Origin: Combretum micranthum
Lineage: Eukaryota; Streptophyta; Magnoliopsida; Myrtales; Combretaceae
Direction of reading: 5' to 3'
Length of the DNA stretch: 64,000 bases
NCBI GenBank assembly: GCA_024138025.1
Contig: JAMXBD010001032.1
Coordinates: 452,847 to 516,846, forward strand
Position numbers and translations under genes: made by a program. The notes below the pieces were generated by a model. That model saw nothing but the letters and a program-made list of their open reading frames with translations. It searched no databases and was not told where the DNA came from. Positions 1 through 12,921 of the stretch are shown here, piece after piece; the first letter of the stretch is position 1; every line of letters begins with the position of its first letter.

Positions 1-796
1 ATTTTTAATAGTAAAAGGTTGTTTGGTTACCATTGCTATTATATTAAGTTGTGTTTGAGTTTATGTACAGGTTTTATTTAGATTTGAGTTATATGGTTTG
101 ACTTAGTTAGTGAATTTATTAGGTGTGAAAGGTAGTTTTGCAAATTGTAATGATTTGTTTGGTTTTGAAAATGTTGTTGAATTTTGAAAACTGAATTAAA
201 AATGAGTGTTGGTATAAAAGCTTTAATTCAATTATCTAAGTAAGTGAAATTGCTAGCCTTAAACTAGTAAGCCTAACTATCAAATTGTAATCGATTCATT
301 GACCAATCTAGTTCATGTAAATTTTGATAGTGTACTTTGGATGTATTTGTATTCAAATGGCCTAAAACAAATGTAAAGAACTCTAGCAAAGTTTTTATGA
401 GAATTTAGTTATTGATACATGTTCATCATTCAAACCACTAAATTTAATGGAAATAAAAAAAAATTAATTTGATTGCATATTCACCCAAATGGATCATCTC
501 ATTAGATTTTAGAACTTTCACTAACTTGGATTTCTTTCAAAATGGGATTTGCATGTAATGAGCTACTTTTGAGAATGTTATGATTCCTTTTCTCTAAATG
601 CATGTAAAATTGTTAGGGTATCTCATTCTTATCATGTTCATTCAAAGAAATCTATAATATCCATCCTATATATTTGGTGAAATTTTTTGTTATCTTATTG
701 CATTTGTTGTTAATTGAGTGTAAGGGAGATTTTTTCATCTAGAATCGTACTATTTGTAGTGTTTATCATGACAAAAGCAACAAAATGTTATGACCA
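1..796. other. AT-rich intergenic DNA
   Basis: No reading frame with recognisable protein motifs and no clear repeat. AT-rich plant intergenic sequence. Confidence 0.6.
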
Positions 797-804
797 CTCT
801 ATAA

Positions 805-1225
805 TAGGGCTACAATAAGTCAAGTAGAAATAATACAATGCTAAGCTTGAACTCCAACTTAACTATGAATTTGAAAACTTGAAGCTTAAGTTTGATCGAG
901 CTTAGAATTTTAAGCTTAAGCTCGATTTAAAGTGGAACTTCACATAAAATTAAGCTTAACTCGATTAAGCCATTTACATTCCATTATTTAAAAATATATT
1001 AAATTCTTACTAAAATAATATTAATATTTAAATTCGACTCAAACTCGATTGGCCTTTATACTTGACTAGAATTTGATTAGTCTCATGAACTAATCATATT
1101 AAACATTATAAAGTTTGAGAAGTAGCTTAAGTTTGAATTGGTCCTCAACTTAACTATTCTCAAATCAAGCTTAGCAAGTCAAATTCAAGTAGTTTATGAA
1201 GTAACTTTGTTCGTTTACACCCCCA
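805..1225. mobile_element. Non-autonomous hAT-like element (MITE), 421 bp
   Basis: The left end begins TAGGGCTACA and the right end finishes TACACCCCCA, so the reverse complement starts TGGGGGTGTA; the ends are imperfect inverted repeats. They are flanked by CTCTATAA (797-804) and CTCTACAA (1226-1233), an 8-bp target duplication with one mismatch, as expected for hAT. The interior repeats AAGCTT, GCTCGA and similar words, typical of short non-coding plant hAT relatives. There is no coding capacity. A diverged region of similar word composition lies at about 6,960-7,260. Confidence 0.6.
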
Positions 1226-1233
1226 CTCTACAA

Positions 1234-2520
1234 TATGTCAAACTTAACCCACCAATCCAATTGTTATAAAAATATCAAATGCTATTATTTCATATTATCA
1301 GGGATATAAGAGGCTATTGTCTATTTATCTCTCTCTCTTTCCAGATGAATTATAGGTACTCTTACCCACTTTGCAAGAAAAGTCTTAAAACGCTAGCTTT
1401 CTCTCTATTGTTCACTTGTATTTCTCATGTCTTCCTCATAGATCTCAATTGGTGATTTGGTATTGTGTATGAAACAAATACTTAATGATGGAAAGAGAAT
1501 AATAATACTAGAGGGGCTAAATTTACTTTATTATATTCATAAATGTAACGCATTTTTTATTTGAATATATTATAATAAATAACTTTTTTCTCGAGGTGGG
1601 GGGTATCAACCCCTAGATTTGTCCTTGACATACTAGTGGTGATGGCCAATGTAGAAGTGGTTTTCATTTTAGCAACCACACTTAAAAAAATGAAGGAGAG
1701 GAAAAGGAAAAGTGACACTTGATCTGGGATGTAAAAGTCGATATCCTTTTTTTTTTCCTTTTGTGTTGCTTCTTGATGATGAAGTTTTTAAAATTATTGC
1801 TACTTTCCACTTGTTGCAGACACTACCAACTATTTACATCCATGTCTATTTGATATTGTGCATAAAAGTGTATTCTATGTATAACGGTCCCTCTATCATA
1901 TTGGAACTAAAAATTTCCTTTGGGAATGGGTTCTACCAAGTGCTCAGCTTAATTTGTTAAGCTCAATGGTTTATTGGCAATGCAGGTTTTCTTGAATTTA
2001 TGAGAAAAAAAAAAGAACCAAGTCGAAATTTGAATTTAAAATTGACAAGTATAAATTATAAAAGGGATTGCCTTAAAAAGGAACTTCTACTCCCATCATC
2101 GTAATATCAAGTCAACCATCTAACCATTAAAATAAATATATTATTTGGAATATTAACTATTTTAGAAGTTGGATCACGATTGGGTATGGTGTGAGTTGTT
2201 GATAGTGACGAGACTGATCCTATCAAAATTAATGATGGGACCATAGAATTTCCCTGCCTTTAAATTCACTCAACTTTAAAAGAAATTTGAAATTGTTAAA
2301 TGTTAAATTCTAATTAAATATATATTTATCAAGTTTGCTACTTACCTCTTATTATTTACATTTGTACCTTTTGATCAATAACTTTTTTCTCTCTATCTCT
2401 CTCACATGCACACACCTACGCTTACACACACGTGCGCCACATTCATAGATGTGCTACTATTAACTTTAATTTGTGTAAATCTACTACACATATCAAAATC
2501 GATTCTTTTTATTACTCATC
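1234..2520. other. AT-rich intergenic DNA
   Basis: No protein motifs. Contains poly-A/T tracts and a CT/CA-rich stretch near 2,390-2,445. The short frame at 1712-1960 has no recognisable domain. Confidence 0.5.
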
Positions 2521-2788
2521 GTGAATCCATTGATGTTATATTTTTCGCATCTACAGTTTATAATGTAAATAAATAAAAAAAAAAGATGCTGTATTCTTAG
2601 TTACGTATGTGCATGTTTTGGATGAGGTTTTCATGAATCTATTGATATTATATTTCTAGCATCTTAATTTTATATCTATAAGTTCGGTGTTGAATTTTCA
2701 TCTTTCTCGTAAAATTAATGTTAAATGAAAAAAAAAAAAGAAAATATGTTGTAATCCTTAGCTATGTATGTGCATGTTTTGGATGAGG
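2521..2788 (+). repeat. Diverged two-copy tandem repeat
   Basis: Two similar blocks, 2521-2627 and about 2634-2788, both open with a variant of GTGAATCCATTGATGTTATA and close with a variant of TATGTGCATGTTTTGGATGA. The second is longer because of extra AT-rich sequence. No known element recognised. Confidence 0.6.
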
Positions 2789-3223
2789 ACTTCAAACCTA
2801 ATCTCTTTGGTTGGTTGTTTTCGGTGATTTGTCTATTATGTAATAAAATGTTTTTGTACTATTTTGCACATTGAATTTCAATTTCCCAATACCTTTGGTG
2901 AAAAAAATAGAAAAAGAAAAAAAGAAAAGAAAAGAAAAAGGATGAATGTACTAGATTTGATAAGTGAAACTTTTAATTGAACATGGTACTTAACTATTTC
3001 AAATTTTAAAATATAGAATCCACCAAGCAAATTAAGATTGAATTAAATAATATCTATTGATGGGAAATAAAAAACAAAACACAGTCGCACACTCACACTA
3101 TACATACATGATTTTCATATAATAATATTAACATTGTTGCGTAATAGATAGTGACATACGATGATCATTAATTGAACCTCTCATCTATAAAAAATTCTAA
3201 TATTGAAATAGTGACATCAATAA

Positions 3224-3402
3224 GCCTAATGTACAAATTATATAGGATTGCATAATTTACATTCTTCATGCACAAACACTCAGTTTAGTTTGCTAAATGC
3301 GAAATGGTTCTAGTCTAATGTACAAATTCTACATGACAGCATAAGTTACATTCTTGGTACACAAACACTTAACTCAGTTTGCTAAATGCGGAACGGTTCT
3401 TC
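3224..3402 (+). repeat. Two-copy tandem repeat, period about 90 bp
   Basis: The block beginning CTAATGTACAAATT at 3224 is repeated from about 3313 with few changes, and each copy ends in TTTGCTAAATGCG followed by a variant of GAACGGTTCT. Local duplication, non-coding. Confidence 0.75.
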
Positions 3403-3923
3403 CCCCATATAATTGACATCATCCTTAATTGTTGAGAAAGTTCACAATGTTTCGATATTTCTTATTTTTTAATAATGACAAAAATATATATTCATAAAAA
3501 AGAGTGGCCGATTACCCATTCGATGCAAAGGTAGTGGGAGATTCATATTCCCTAAATCTAGCATCAGCAATTATTTAACATCTAACCCATTAACCCAGAC
3601 ACAATATAATACAATTATAAAAAACTTTCAGGTCGGTAAAAAATAATACGACTATTAAACGAGTTAAATCCAAAAACGATACAAATTTAATTGTGTTTGA
3701 ATTTGGGTTTAGGGCATAAAAATATTTATAAATCAACTTATTAAGTAGTTGTATGTCAACATGTTTGGGTGCGACTCGCTAACTCATTAAATGTAATATT
3801 AATATTAAATTTTGTATTCTTATTTTCTCATATTTTTCTACTATACCTTCCACACTCATGCTTCACACTAGTATTAGAAGTTTCCTTTTGTTTAAAAGAA
3901 ACTAGCGATTCACTTCCTTAGGT

Positions 3924-3960
3924 TCTCTCCCTCTCCCTCTCTCTCTCTCACACACATACA
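3924..3960 (+). repeat. CT/CA microsatellite
   Basis: CT-rich run grading into CACACA repeats. It sits in non-coding sequence upstream of the hAT-like element at 4073. Confidence 0.85.
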
Positions 3961-4072
3961 CAAAAACAATTAATGATTTTGTAATTTTTTTCTTTGTTTC
4001 CTTCTTTACAAGTTCATTAAGTCATTTTTCACCATGCTTGATTTCTTCTACAATCCTTCTATTATTCGGATT

Positions 4073-4941
4073 TAGACATCACCATGGGGCGGTTCTGAAC
4101 CGCGAACCGCCCCGAACCGTCACCGGCGGTTCCTGACCCGGGAACCGTCCCATCGGTGACTGTTTCGAACCGTCCCGGCGGGTCCAAGCGGTTAGCGTAG
4201 CGGAACCGACGGTTCCAATCGGGTCCGGAACCACCAAATATTTGAATTTAAAAAAAAAAAAAGAACCAACCTGCGCATGAGGACATCTCATCCAATAACT
4301 TGTCTCCAACATTTCATACATTAAATGGAACAAATGACCCAATTTTTTTTTAAGCATGTAGAGTTTTTTATTTTTCTTTTTTCCTTTTTCATTATGCATC
4401 GAGAATACCAAATGCAAATAGATAAAGGCAATTCTACTTGTATTCACCGTGGATTGCTTCTTAGATTAGAACAAATTAATCTAATAAGTCAACATAAAAA
4501 TGACAACTATCCAATTAAAAGCTCCTCAATTAGCCCTTCATTAAATGAAATATGTATTGCTTGAAGGATTGGTTTCCTCTTGTTTACCGAAAATTGTAGG
4601 AGGCAAATGTTGGAAGAAATCAGACCTGTCAACCGTAGATTGCACTAGAAAAAAAATTATATTTAAATTAAGAAGTTAGACTAGTCAACACAAATTTTTT
4701 TTTTTCCGTGTAGATGCCCCATGCCTACGTTTATGAGCCAAAAAAACAAGACATATAAATAGCAAACCAACAGGGGGTAGGGGTAGGGTTTTTGTTTTCT
4801 TCATTTAAAAAAAAAAAAATCAGTTCACGTGGAACCGAAACCGGAACCGTCAGAACTGGCGGTTCCTTGGAACCGTGAACCGTCCCGGCTCTGGCGGTTC
4901 CGGTTCGGGTCCGGAACCGACCCGAACCGTGCCGATGTCTA
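4073..4941. mobile_element. Non-autonomous hAT-like element, copy A, 869 bp
   Basis: Terminal inverted repeats TAGACATC (4073-4080) and GATGTCTA (4934-4941) are flanked by a perfect 8-bp target duplication TTCGGATT (4065-4072 and 4942-4949), the hAT hallmark. Both ends are GC-rich and packed with short repeats of GGAACCG/CGGTTCC in both orientations, the kind of subterminal motif that binds hAT transposase; the middle is AT-rich. The open frames crossing it carry no transposase motif, so it needs a helper in trans. It belongs to the same family as 8726-9446. Confidence 0.9.
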
Positions 4942-4949
4942 TTCGGATT

Positions 4950-7900
4950 CTTTTTTTGTCGTAAAAGTAGATCGGTATGGATGATTCCCTTCCTCCCCTT
5001 TGTTCCAGTGTGGCTTTATTTGCAGAACAGTGGCAAATGTAAACATATACTCTATTAGGAATGTTTTAAGTGGTTCGGAAGTATGTTTTGTGGAGAAATT
5101 TGTAGTTTTATTTTTAATTGTGATAATTGTTTGAAGGAGAATCCTTTTCCATCGTAACTATCTATGGATTTGTCTTGTTATATTTGCTATTTTGTATGCC
5201 TTCTTTCATTTTGTTAAAATTGTCAAATGTGGGAGGTCTACTAATTTTAGAATCACCTTCAAAATCTGGTGAATTTAATTACAATTGTACATAAGTAGAA
5301 GAGACTCACAGGTTAAGACTATAATTAATGGAATTAGTATAAACAACAGTTCTTTTTATTGTTATTTTCCTTTTAGGTATTTTTAAAATTGATTTGGTGT
5401 TTAGATGGTAATTTTAATTTGTTGATGATGTATGATAAAAGGAGGTCAAGATATAGTTGATTTTTATAATTCAGATAGTTATTTTACTAGTGGTTTTTGG
5501 TCAAGCTAATTTAATCGTTAGCTGGTAGGTTAAAGATTGTTTTTTTTTTTTTTTGTTGTATGTATTTTATTGATGTGGAAAGAATGAAACAAGGAGATCT
5601 AGTCTCCATCCATCTCCTAAAGAAAGACCGTGAATATGTTGTACCACAATGACCAACATTATACTTTTGGCCTAAATCTTGAGAAACCTCACCAATTAGT
5701 TGTACGTTTTTGTTATATTTCTTTTTGCAAAGTGTATCCAATTAGTTGTAATAGTATGAAAATGCTAAATTGTTTTTTGCCTTTATATTAATTTTTAATG
5801 AGTAGATTGTTTATTTTTTATTTTGTTTGTATAGTGAATTTGGTTTTGGTGATATTGGTTTGATCATTAATTGGTAATCTTAAAGGTTTGACTCTTTTAT
5901 TTGTTTACTTATACGTCTTATTAATCAATAATCAGATCGACACGATCACATTTTTGTACACATGAATATAAAACACGACTTGATAACACAAATTGCTAGT
6001 GCTACTCAAATCCATTACTTACGCATAAAACTTAAAACGAATTTTCAATGACACAAAGGGAGTATGATGAATAACATTTTTCTATTGAATTGTTATTACA
6101 CAAAATAATATATAGTAATTCATGCCCTCTCTATATATCCATTGATATTCAATAGATTATAGTCTATCTTTTTCATGAATACTTATGCTTTGAAAGTATA
6201 ATCTATATTATTATCATCTCTTTCCAATAAAGATAATGGAATATATTAGTTGTTTTATTTTGCATACCAACTAAATATTTTTATAGACAAGTAATAATCA
6301 TTACACCTTTATTATAATTTTATTTAATTGGAATTCAATTCCCCATTTTTTTCTTTTTATTCCATATAGCAAAGAGTTGTTAATATTTTTACACCAAGTG
6401 TATATGTTTGAGAGTTCATAGCAAAATGCTCTAGTTTATTAAATTAAGCTGATGCATTATAAAATATAGTTTCTAAAATAAAAAATCCTTTATTTTTGAA
6501 CTTGAATTCAGTTTATTTATACTGTAAATCTGGAAAGGTTAAAGAGATGAAAAAGAGTTAAGAGTTAAGAAAAGGTTATTTAACATGTACAGAAATTATC
6601 ATTGTGCTGTAAGGAAGTGGACATGATAAGAACAAAGTAACATAGAAGTAGATTTTAAAGATGAATGAATGTTTTGTCAATCTCGTAAAATAGACAACAT
6701 TCTTCTGAAGCTACTAATTTAGCATGAAAAACATTTGCTACCTTAATTTTAATGTCTCGATAGAATTTTATTCAGACACCATTAGGAAGTGCGATAAATT
6801 TTTATAATTATATATTAATTTATTGTTTATACATTTGATTGTAATAAATAATGATATCACTATGAAAATTGATATCATTTGAATCTAAATTAGTGTTTCA
6901 AACCAGCAGAGTTGAGAATTAGCCATCTCTATCGATTGGAAAAGGATTTGCTAATTTCCACTTAAAAATTTAAAGCTCGAGTTTCACTCTAGCTCGCTAA
7001 GTCTAACTTATCGAACTCAAGCTTGGTCAAAATGGTAGTGAACAGACGCTAGCTCGACTTGATTGAATTTGTTTAGCTTCGATTCCTTAAAAATATATAT
7101 TCTATCAAAATAAGTAATTTTAGTATTTGCAATCGATTCAGATCTGATTAACATTTATAAACTATTCAAGCTAGATTGAACTTTCTCGCAAGCTAATCAA
7201 ACAAAACATTAAAAAGTTAAAGCTTGATTTGATAAATTATTTAAATTTAAGTTTAATTAGACTATTGAATGGAATGGGAGTAAAAATTAAATCGAGATAT
7301 GGAAAATCATTTGTTCATTTAAGCCCAGATGGAACACCATAGCATAAAAAGAGGTGGAATTGAATAAAAGGGGTCCATCCTAGAAATACCGGTGGACAGC
7401 TGATTTATAGAAAGGAGGGTTGAGTCAGCAAAGGTTGTTGTATCGTGTATTGTTCATATGATTGAAGACAAGGAGATGTGACAGCAATTAATGCATGGGA
7501 TCTAAAAACTAGTTTTGCTTGCTCAAGGGAATCATGATGGGGCGTTACTGCTTTGTTCGTCTTAATTGCATGCCTTTTAAGGCATTCAGAAAAATAGAAA
7601 TTGGTCTTGTAGTTAACAACCTCGTCGTTAGGTGTCTGCCAACCAACCGACTTTGATTGCTCACATGACATGTTTTGAGTCCTCCATGGGGTGATTGAAT
7701 ATGATGAATAAAACTTTACGGCTTTAGAGTCAAACTCCACGTTAACATTATGTTAGAAAAAATTAACAAGTAAACAGGAATTGATTTGAACGGTTTTTCT
7801 TTTTACCTCTAGCGATCACAACACAATAAATAAAAATACAAAATAAAATAACAATATTAGTGGAACACATGGATCTTTATCATAAGCGGTGGATTTCAAT

Positions 7901-8717
7901 ACATGAACTTCTCTCTCTTAGAATCTCTCTAGATTTATGATAGCCTCCCTCTCTCTTTTAAGATGAAAACAAAGATTATTTATATCAAATTCTAAGGATA
8001 ACTTGCTGCAAACATAGGTTGACAAATTTAAAACAAACGCTAGCGGCTTAGGAGTGAAAACGCTGTTGTTTGGGATGCGCATATGCTGGCGGCTTACCCG
8101 CCTACGCTGGTGCCATCTTGCCAAACTGTAGATCTTGAAGAAAATTTCACAAATGAAGGCTGGTGATGTTATAAAGATGGCATGTGGCCTTGGTCCTCTA
8201 TGTGTCAGCGTACAAAATCAGAATCTTCTTTGATGCAAAAAATCTTCTTATTTTTTAATTCTTCTTCTAAATATATAATTTACTTAGAATTTCCTAATTA
8301 TAGATCCATATAAGTTGGATCTATAACATAATACACTATTATAAAATATTTTTTATATAATTTATGAAGGAATATTTTGATTCCTTGAACCACATTCTCT
8401 CTTAAGTAGTTTTGATATATATAGTATGCTAGAAGGTTTTAATTGTTGTTCCAAGATGCTAAGAGAGAGTTCGTGTAGGGTAAGAATACATAGATAAATA
8501 ATTAGATAAACAAAGAAATAAATAGTGGAAGCAACTACTAGAAGGATGGAGAAATTAAATGATAGGAGATTAATATTATCCGTTGCATTTTTTTTTTTTC
8601 AAATCACATGTGTCAGGATCTTAGAATTTATTTAGAAACTTTCGGAAAATAGAACTTTCCGTAAATCTGGATGATATTATAAAATTTAAAGGAAAAAAAA
8701 AAGGAAAAAAAAAAGCA
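4950..8717. other. AT-rich intergenic DNA
   Basis: No convincing gene. A region at about 6,960-7,260 rich in AGCTCGA/AAGCTTG words resembles the interior of the MITE at 805-1225 but has no clear ends. The small frames at 5511-5741, 7405-7740 and 7918-8124 have no domain I recognise. Confidence 0.5.
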
Positions 8718-8725
8718 CCAAGAAG

Positions 8726-9446
8726 TAGACATCATCACGGGGGCGGTTCCGAACTGCGAACCACCCCGAACCATCACCGCTCCGTCGGTGACGGTTCCGA
8801 ACCGTCCAAGGACCTGCCGGAACCGGCGGATCCAAGTGGTTAGGCGTGGCGGAACCGGCGGTTCTAACCGGGTCTGGAACCGCTATTCCAGACTTGGAAC
8901 CGGTGGTTCCAACCTGCCAAATATGTGAATTAAAAAAAAAAAGTCTGAAGATTAAAAGAATGATTTGGGTGAAAGTGATGGGTATAATTTCAACCGTGTG
9001 ATTGTGGTTCATCTTCCAGCAACTTTAGCTTTTAGTTCTCTATTTTTCTCTATTATTAATTATGAAAACATATGCTTTTCAACTCTTAAACATAGTTTTA
9101 GTAGTTGAAAACGATCCCTCCATGGCCATATCATGTCATTGATAGGGATGTACACCACATATGGCATATAAATATTGATATGGAATATTATTATAGATTT
9201 CATTACATTCTTTTTCTTCTTTTTTTTTATTAAAAATGAAATATTAATTACAGTGGGTGCGTAGGAGGGGTAGGGTTTTTGTTTTCTTCATTTTTTCCCC
9301 CCAAAAAAAAAAAAAAAACCGATTCAAGTTGAACCGGAATCGAAACCGTCAGAACCGGCGGTTTCTTGAAACGGTAAACCCTCCCGGCTATGGCGGTTCC
9401 GATTCCGGTTCGAATTCGGAACCGACCCGAACCATGCCGATGTCTA
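8726..9446. mobile_element. Non-autonomous hAT-like element, copy B, 721 bp
   Basis: Same family as copy A: TAGACATC at 8726-8733, GATGTCTA at 9439-9446, GC-rich ends with repeated GGAACCG/CGGTTCC words and an AT-rich centre. Flanked by a perfect 8-bp target duplication CCAAGAAG (8718-8725 and 9447-9454). The interiors of copies A and B differ much more than the ends, as expected for elements held to a family only by their transposase-binding termini. No transposase coding. Confidence 0.9.
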
Positions 9447-9454
9447 CCAAGAAG

Positions 9455-10817
9455 TTCGTCTCGACAGCCATGTTTTTCGTGGCATTGCAACAATAACAGA
9501 CTTGAAACAAGAAAGATGACGAAAAAAATGTCAACTATAATATTCTTATCAACTTATAGGAAAACGATGAATTAATAAATTATTAAAAAAAAAAGAAAGA
9601 AAGAAAAAAAAAAGGGACATCCAAAACCAGAACATCGTACTAAATCCTAAGGATGATCGCACCGTATATGGTTAATAAACTGAGTTTGATCATTACAAGT
9701 GGACCTGAAAAATCTTACATCCAATTTCACTTTAGGCTATGCAAAAATCGAGTGATTTTCAGAAAAGAAAAATAATGTGCCATTGTGTCGGTCCGTAAGG
9801 TTAGGTTGAGTCCAGTTTTCCCAATGGTAGCAGCGCAGTGCCATTTCTAAAGTCCGTTGGATATTACTGATTTTTTTTTTTTTTAATTTGTGACCATTTC
9901 TATATCTTGTCTTGCTCATAAAGATCAGGACAACGATATTCCAAAAATATAGCAACCTACGTTCCACAAGCAAAGTCACAAAGTAAAAGTAATACGATTA
10001 GAAGAGCTTCTATTAGATTAATGAAAAACAATCATACTTTAGATTTTAGTATATGGGACAACATTCTGTTCTAAGAAAACAAGACCTCCATAATAATTAT
10101 CTAACAAAGAAATTCAATATAAAAAAGAAAAACAATTTTCTTTTGGAAAGCCCTTGTTGCTTTTGTGAAATAAACTTTTAATCTTTTCGCTTTTCGGTAA
10201 AATATAAAAATTCTAATATTCTTGTTCCTTTTTCCCAGAAATTGTAACATTCAAATAGCATATCACTTGCTGAATCTTCTTTAATGGGTAATAAACGTCC
10301 CATGTTATATTAATCAACTTTTAGATCCGTTATGAAAAACGCAAAGAATCCACTTTAACGTAAACAATAGAAATGCTTTGCCTCGAAAACTTCCACCTGT
10401 ATTGGGCTTATAACGATCAATATGTAGAGCTTGCCAACTTTCGAAGCTTGGAATTTCTGTAATATTTCGTACTGGCGAAGTTGCTGATAATTCTATGATG
10501 AAAAAATTGTTGTACATATAGGCTATATTTGGTTCGATGGTGTGCTAACGACGTATTGTTGTTTTGGTTTAAGGTGTTGTTGACACCCCCTTTTTATTCC
10601 TCTAAAAAAATATATAAAAATAGAAAAAAAAAAAGTTTTATAAACTCAAATTCATAAAAAAATAGAAAATGTAACAAAAATTAAAAATTACTTAAATAAA
10701 TATTAATTTTAAATATATTAGCTCTCTCTTAGGTTTATAAATTATCTTGTAACTCAACTTTACATTCTTTTCGGCCCATTGGAGGCAGCGCAATGTTGGG
10801 CCTTTCTTTTAGATGTA
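9455..10817. other. AT-rich intergenic DNA
   Basis: No gene recognised. The short minus-strand frames at 9737-9979 and 10314-10517 lack known motifs. A word TGTTGACACCCCC at about 10,575 resembles the start of some plant LTRs, but no partner LTR was found. Confidence 0.45.
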
Positions 10818-10829
10818 AATACTTTCGGA

Positions 10830-11060
10830 CGTGGAGTAAGCTCATAAATGATTAGGTAACCGTGCATGCAACGTTAAGTCTCGGGTTTGATCCATAGCGT
10901 CCGCAAAAGAGGGCATTACATTTTGCCTCGGGCTCGCGTGGGCCCCACAATCGCGTGTGATACAAGCGCCCGATCTCCTTCCCCACGCCGAACAGCCATG
11001 GGAGGAGCTTCAGAGCTCCAATTTTTAAAGATTTTTCACCGTTGCTATTCAATTCCATGT
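10830..11060 (+). mobile_element. Possible tRNA-derived SINE
   Basis: A stretch with AAGCTCATAAATGATTAGG (A-box-like) followed about 40 bp later by TCTCGGGTTTGATCC (B-box-like, compare GGTTCRANNCC) resembles the pol III promoter head of plant SINEs. It is followed by a GC-richer body. I could not define a poly-A or poly-T tail or a target duplication, so the limits are approximate. Confidence 0.35.
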
Positions 11061-11099
11061 AAAGGAAGAACAAGGGTCATCTTCTAGAAACATTTTTAC

Positions 11100-11279
11100 T
11101 TTTAAAGTTAGATTCATAACACATGAATTGAATGTCATTAAACATGATTCGGCAATCATCTTAGATTTAATTTCTTTAGCTTTTCATCTTCCACAACGGT
11201 CCGAGAACGAATTGAAATAGAAGAACTTTCACCTTTCTCAGAGGAGGGGAGTCATCTTCTTCTTCGCATCTCTCTCTTT
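11100..11279. other. CT-rich leader-like sequence, left of the Tat insertion
   Basis: Ends in a TCTCTCTCTTTCTCTC run that directly precedes the Tat element. After removal of that element it joins the CT-rich sequence at 28,062. CT-rich tracts of this kind are common in plant 5' leaders, but no downstream coding frame could be assigned. Confidence 0.35.
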
Positions 11280-11284
11280 CTCTC

Positions 11285-11936
11285 TGTGTGGGTATGAATC
11301 CGGATGCAACGATCACGTGCGTGTCGCGTGACTATCGCGCTACACGTGACCTAGGGAAAAAACACGTGATAGGATGATCAAGAGAGAATTGCGTAGGGAG
11401 GGGAGTAGGCAATCTAATAGGCTCTAACACACGTGTGACAGGTAAGGGAGCTAAATAGCATCAACCTCACTGAGTACTATGGATTCGTGTATGTTCTTGA
11501 GTAAATTAAGTGTTTGATTCGCCAAGAGGAAATCCGGCAGCACGACGGCGTTCGTCCCAGATTTCATTGTCCAAATGAGGTAGGGACTAAGGTATTTATA
11601 GATAATCTAGCTGTCGATGTCGTCTGTCATGAGACAGTCGACCGACAGCTAGGATGAGTCCCCCTCATTATGAGTCCCCCTCATTATGGATATGGATGTG
11701 GGCTCTTATGGATCCAGGCCCAATAAGGCTTCATTGTAATGTGAGTGAGCCAATTTGAGAAAGGTTGGAATTGGCAGGCCAATTCCAACGGACCCTACTC
11801 CAAGCCTACCATGCCAAAACTCTGATATCCCAATTGGATTGGGCTTAACTCTTAAGCCCTGTCACATTAGCCCAAAGAGTTAAATCCAAATAAGAATTAG
11901 GCTCAAGGCCTTTGTAATCAGATTTGTACATCTACA
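11285..11936 (-). repeat. Left LTR (3' LTR) of the Tat element, 652 bp
   Basis: Aligns over its whole length with 27408-28061. By eye there are roughly a dozen or more substitutions and about as many small indels, many of them in homopolymers. Starts TG and ends CA. Confidence 0.95.
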
Positions 11937-11950
11937 TTTTGCCCCCGACC
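11937..11950 (-). promoter_or_regulatory. Polypurine tract of the Tat element
   Basis: On the minus strand GGTCGGGGGCAAAA lies immediately upstream of the 3' LTR, in the right position and composition to prime plus-strand DNA synthesis. Two pyrimidines interrupt the tract. Confidence 0.7.
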
Positions 11951-12458
11951 AAAGTCTTTCAAGCCATATCGGAAGGATTTGGGCATTCACTAAGCCCTTT
12001 TGAACGACGAAAGTCTCATCCAGCGCATGTGGCTAGAATTAGCTGCACTGCCGCTTGGTGTGTTAATTTCTTAATGGCTTGTAATGTAGGAATCTGGTGC
12101 AACATCGTCAAATGTGAATTCTTTTGAGAGATATTCCTGTAGTATCATTTGATGATAGCGTATTGTCTCATATTGAAATATACCATCCTGAAACAATATT
12201 GTATCGGCATGTTTTCCTTTGTATATGAATTCATCTTTCGCCTCTGTTTCATATAAATGATCCTTCTCGGTGAGTTGATTTTTCTTGCATTTTATGGAAT
12301 CTTTGATCATACTTAACTTGTTAGTCTCAATTTTATACTTGATTGAGTATCACCAGGCTAACGGATGCATCATACTACCACCGATCCTTGCTTTCTTCCT
12401 TAAAATCTCAATATTAGTTGAGATTAAAGCACTGGAATAACTCTTACCAGCATGTTTA

Positions 12459-12725
12459 TCATGTTAACAGCCACGACTCAAGGGACTTCCAATCAGAAAT
12501 AGCTGAATAATTCTCAATTATCTTTTCGTGTTGACCTCGTGCTTGATAAACAAAGCCATTGATCCACGTCAGTGGTCTAAAGTCCCCTTCATGATCCGCA
12601 GGATAATAATCATCTATAAGCAGAGAAGAAAAATGTCTCGAAGACCGATTTTGGAAGACCATATGAAGTTGCGAGCAAATGTCCTGGTCAGATTTTGGAA
12701 GTTTTAGCCACAGGACATATCTCAT
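12459..12725 (-). pseudogene. Captured host fragment, SMG1-like kinase
   Basis: An 88-codon minus-strand frame contains PLTWINGFVYQARGQHEK followed directly by IIENYSAISDWKSLESWLL. These two blocks resemble the region of plant SMG1 (the PI3K-like kinase of nonsense-mediated decay) that holds helical repeats. As I recall the family, several dozen residues normally separate the two blocks, so the fragment appears internally deleted. It is far too short to encode a kinase and no kinase domain is present. The upstream part of the frame is not recognised. It lies in the 3' non-pol region of the Tat element among fragments of other genes. Identification is from memory of family motifs. Confidence 0.45.
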
Positions 12726-12921
12726 GAACCAAGTTGAATGTGAAAGGAAGACCGTTTTATGGTATAGATTTATGAGATCAAGAAAACTGTGACTCCATAC
12801 TCCACCCTGATGTCCTCCTCCTCAATAAGGGATCTAGGAACTGTCTAGGATTTCCTCTCCATTTACACATAAAACAGTTTCTCCTGCGTTTTTGCTCAGG
12901 AGGTTTTCTACACATAAAGTG

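Noticed and set aside
4079..4564. Open frames within the hAT-like element at 4073
   Set aside because: They arise from the CGGTTCC repeats and poly-A/T tracts and lack transposase motifs.
7405..7740. 111-codon minus-strand frame as a gene
   Set aside because: No domain, signal peptide or intron context; composition looks like chance translation.
10314..10517. Minus-strand frame with coding-like codons
   Set aside because: Short and without a recognised family; upstream and downstream sequence is AT-rich noise.
10870..10905. A tRNA gene around GGGTTTGATCC
   Set aside because: Only the B-box is tRNA-like; no cloverleaf could be drawn. Kept only as a weak SINE.
10575..11279. An LTR starting TGTTGACACCCCC
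   Set aside because: No second copy in the window and no TG...CA boundary with a duplication.
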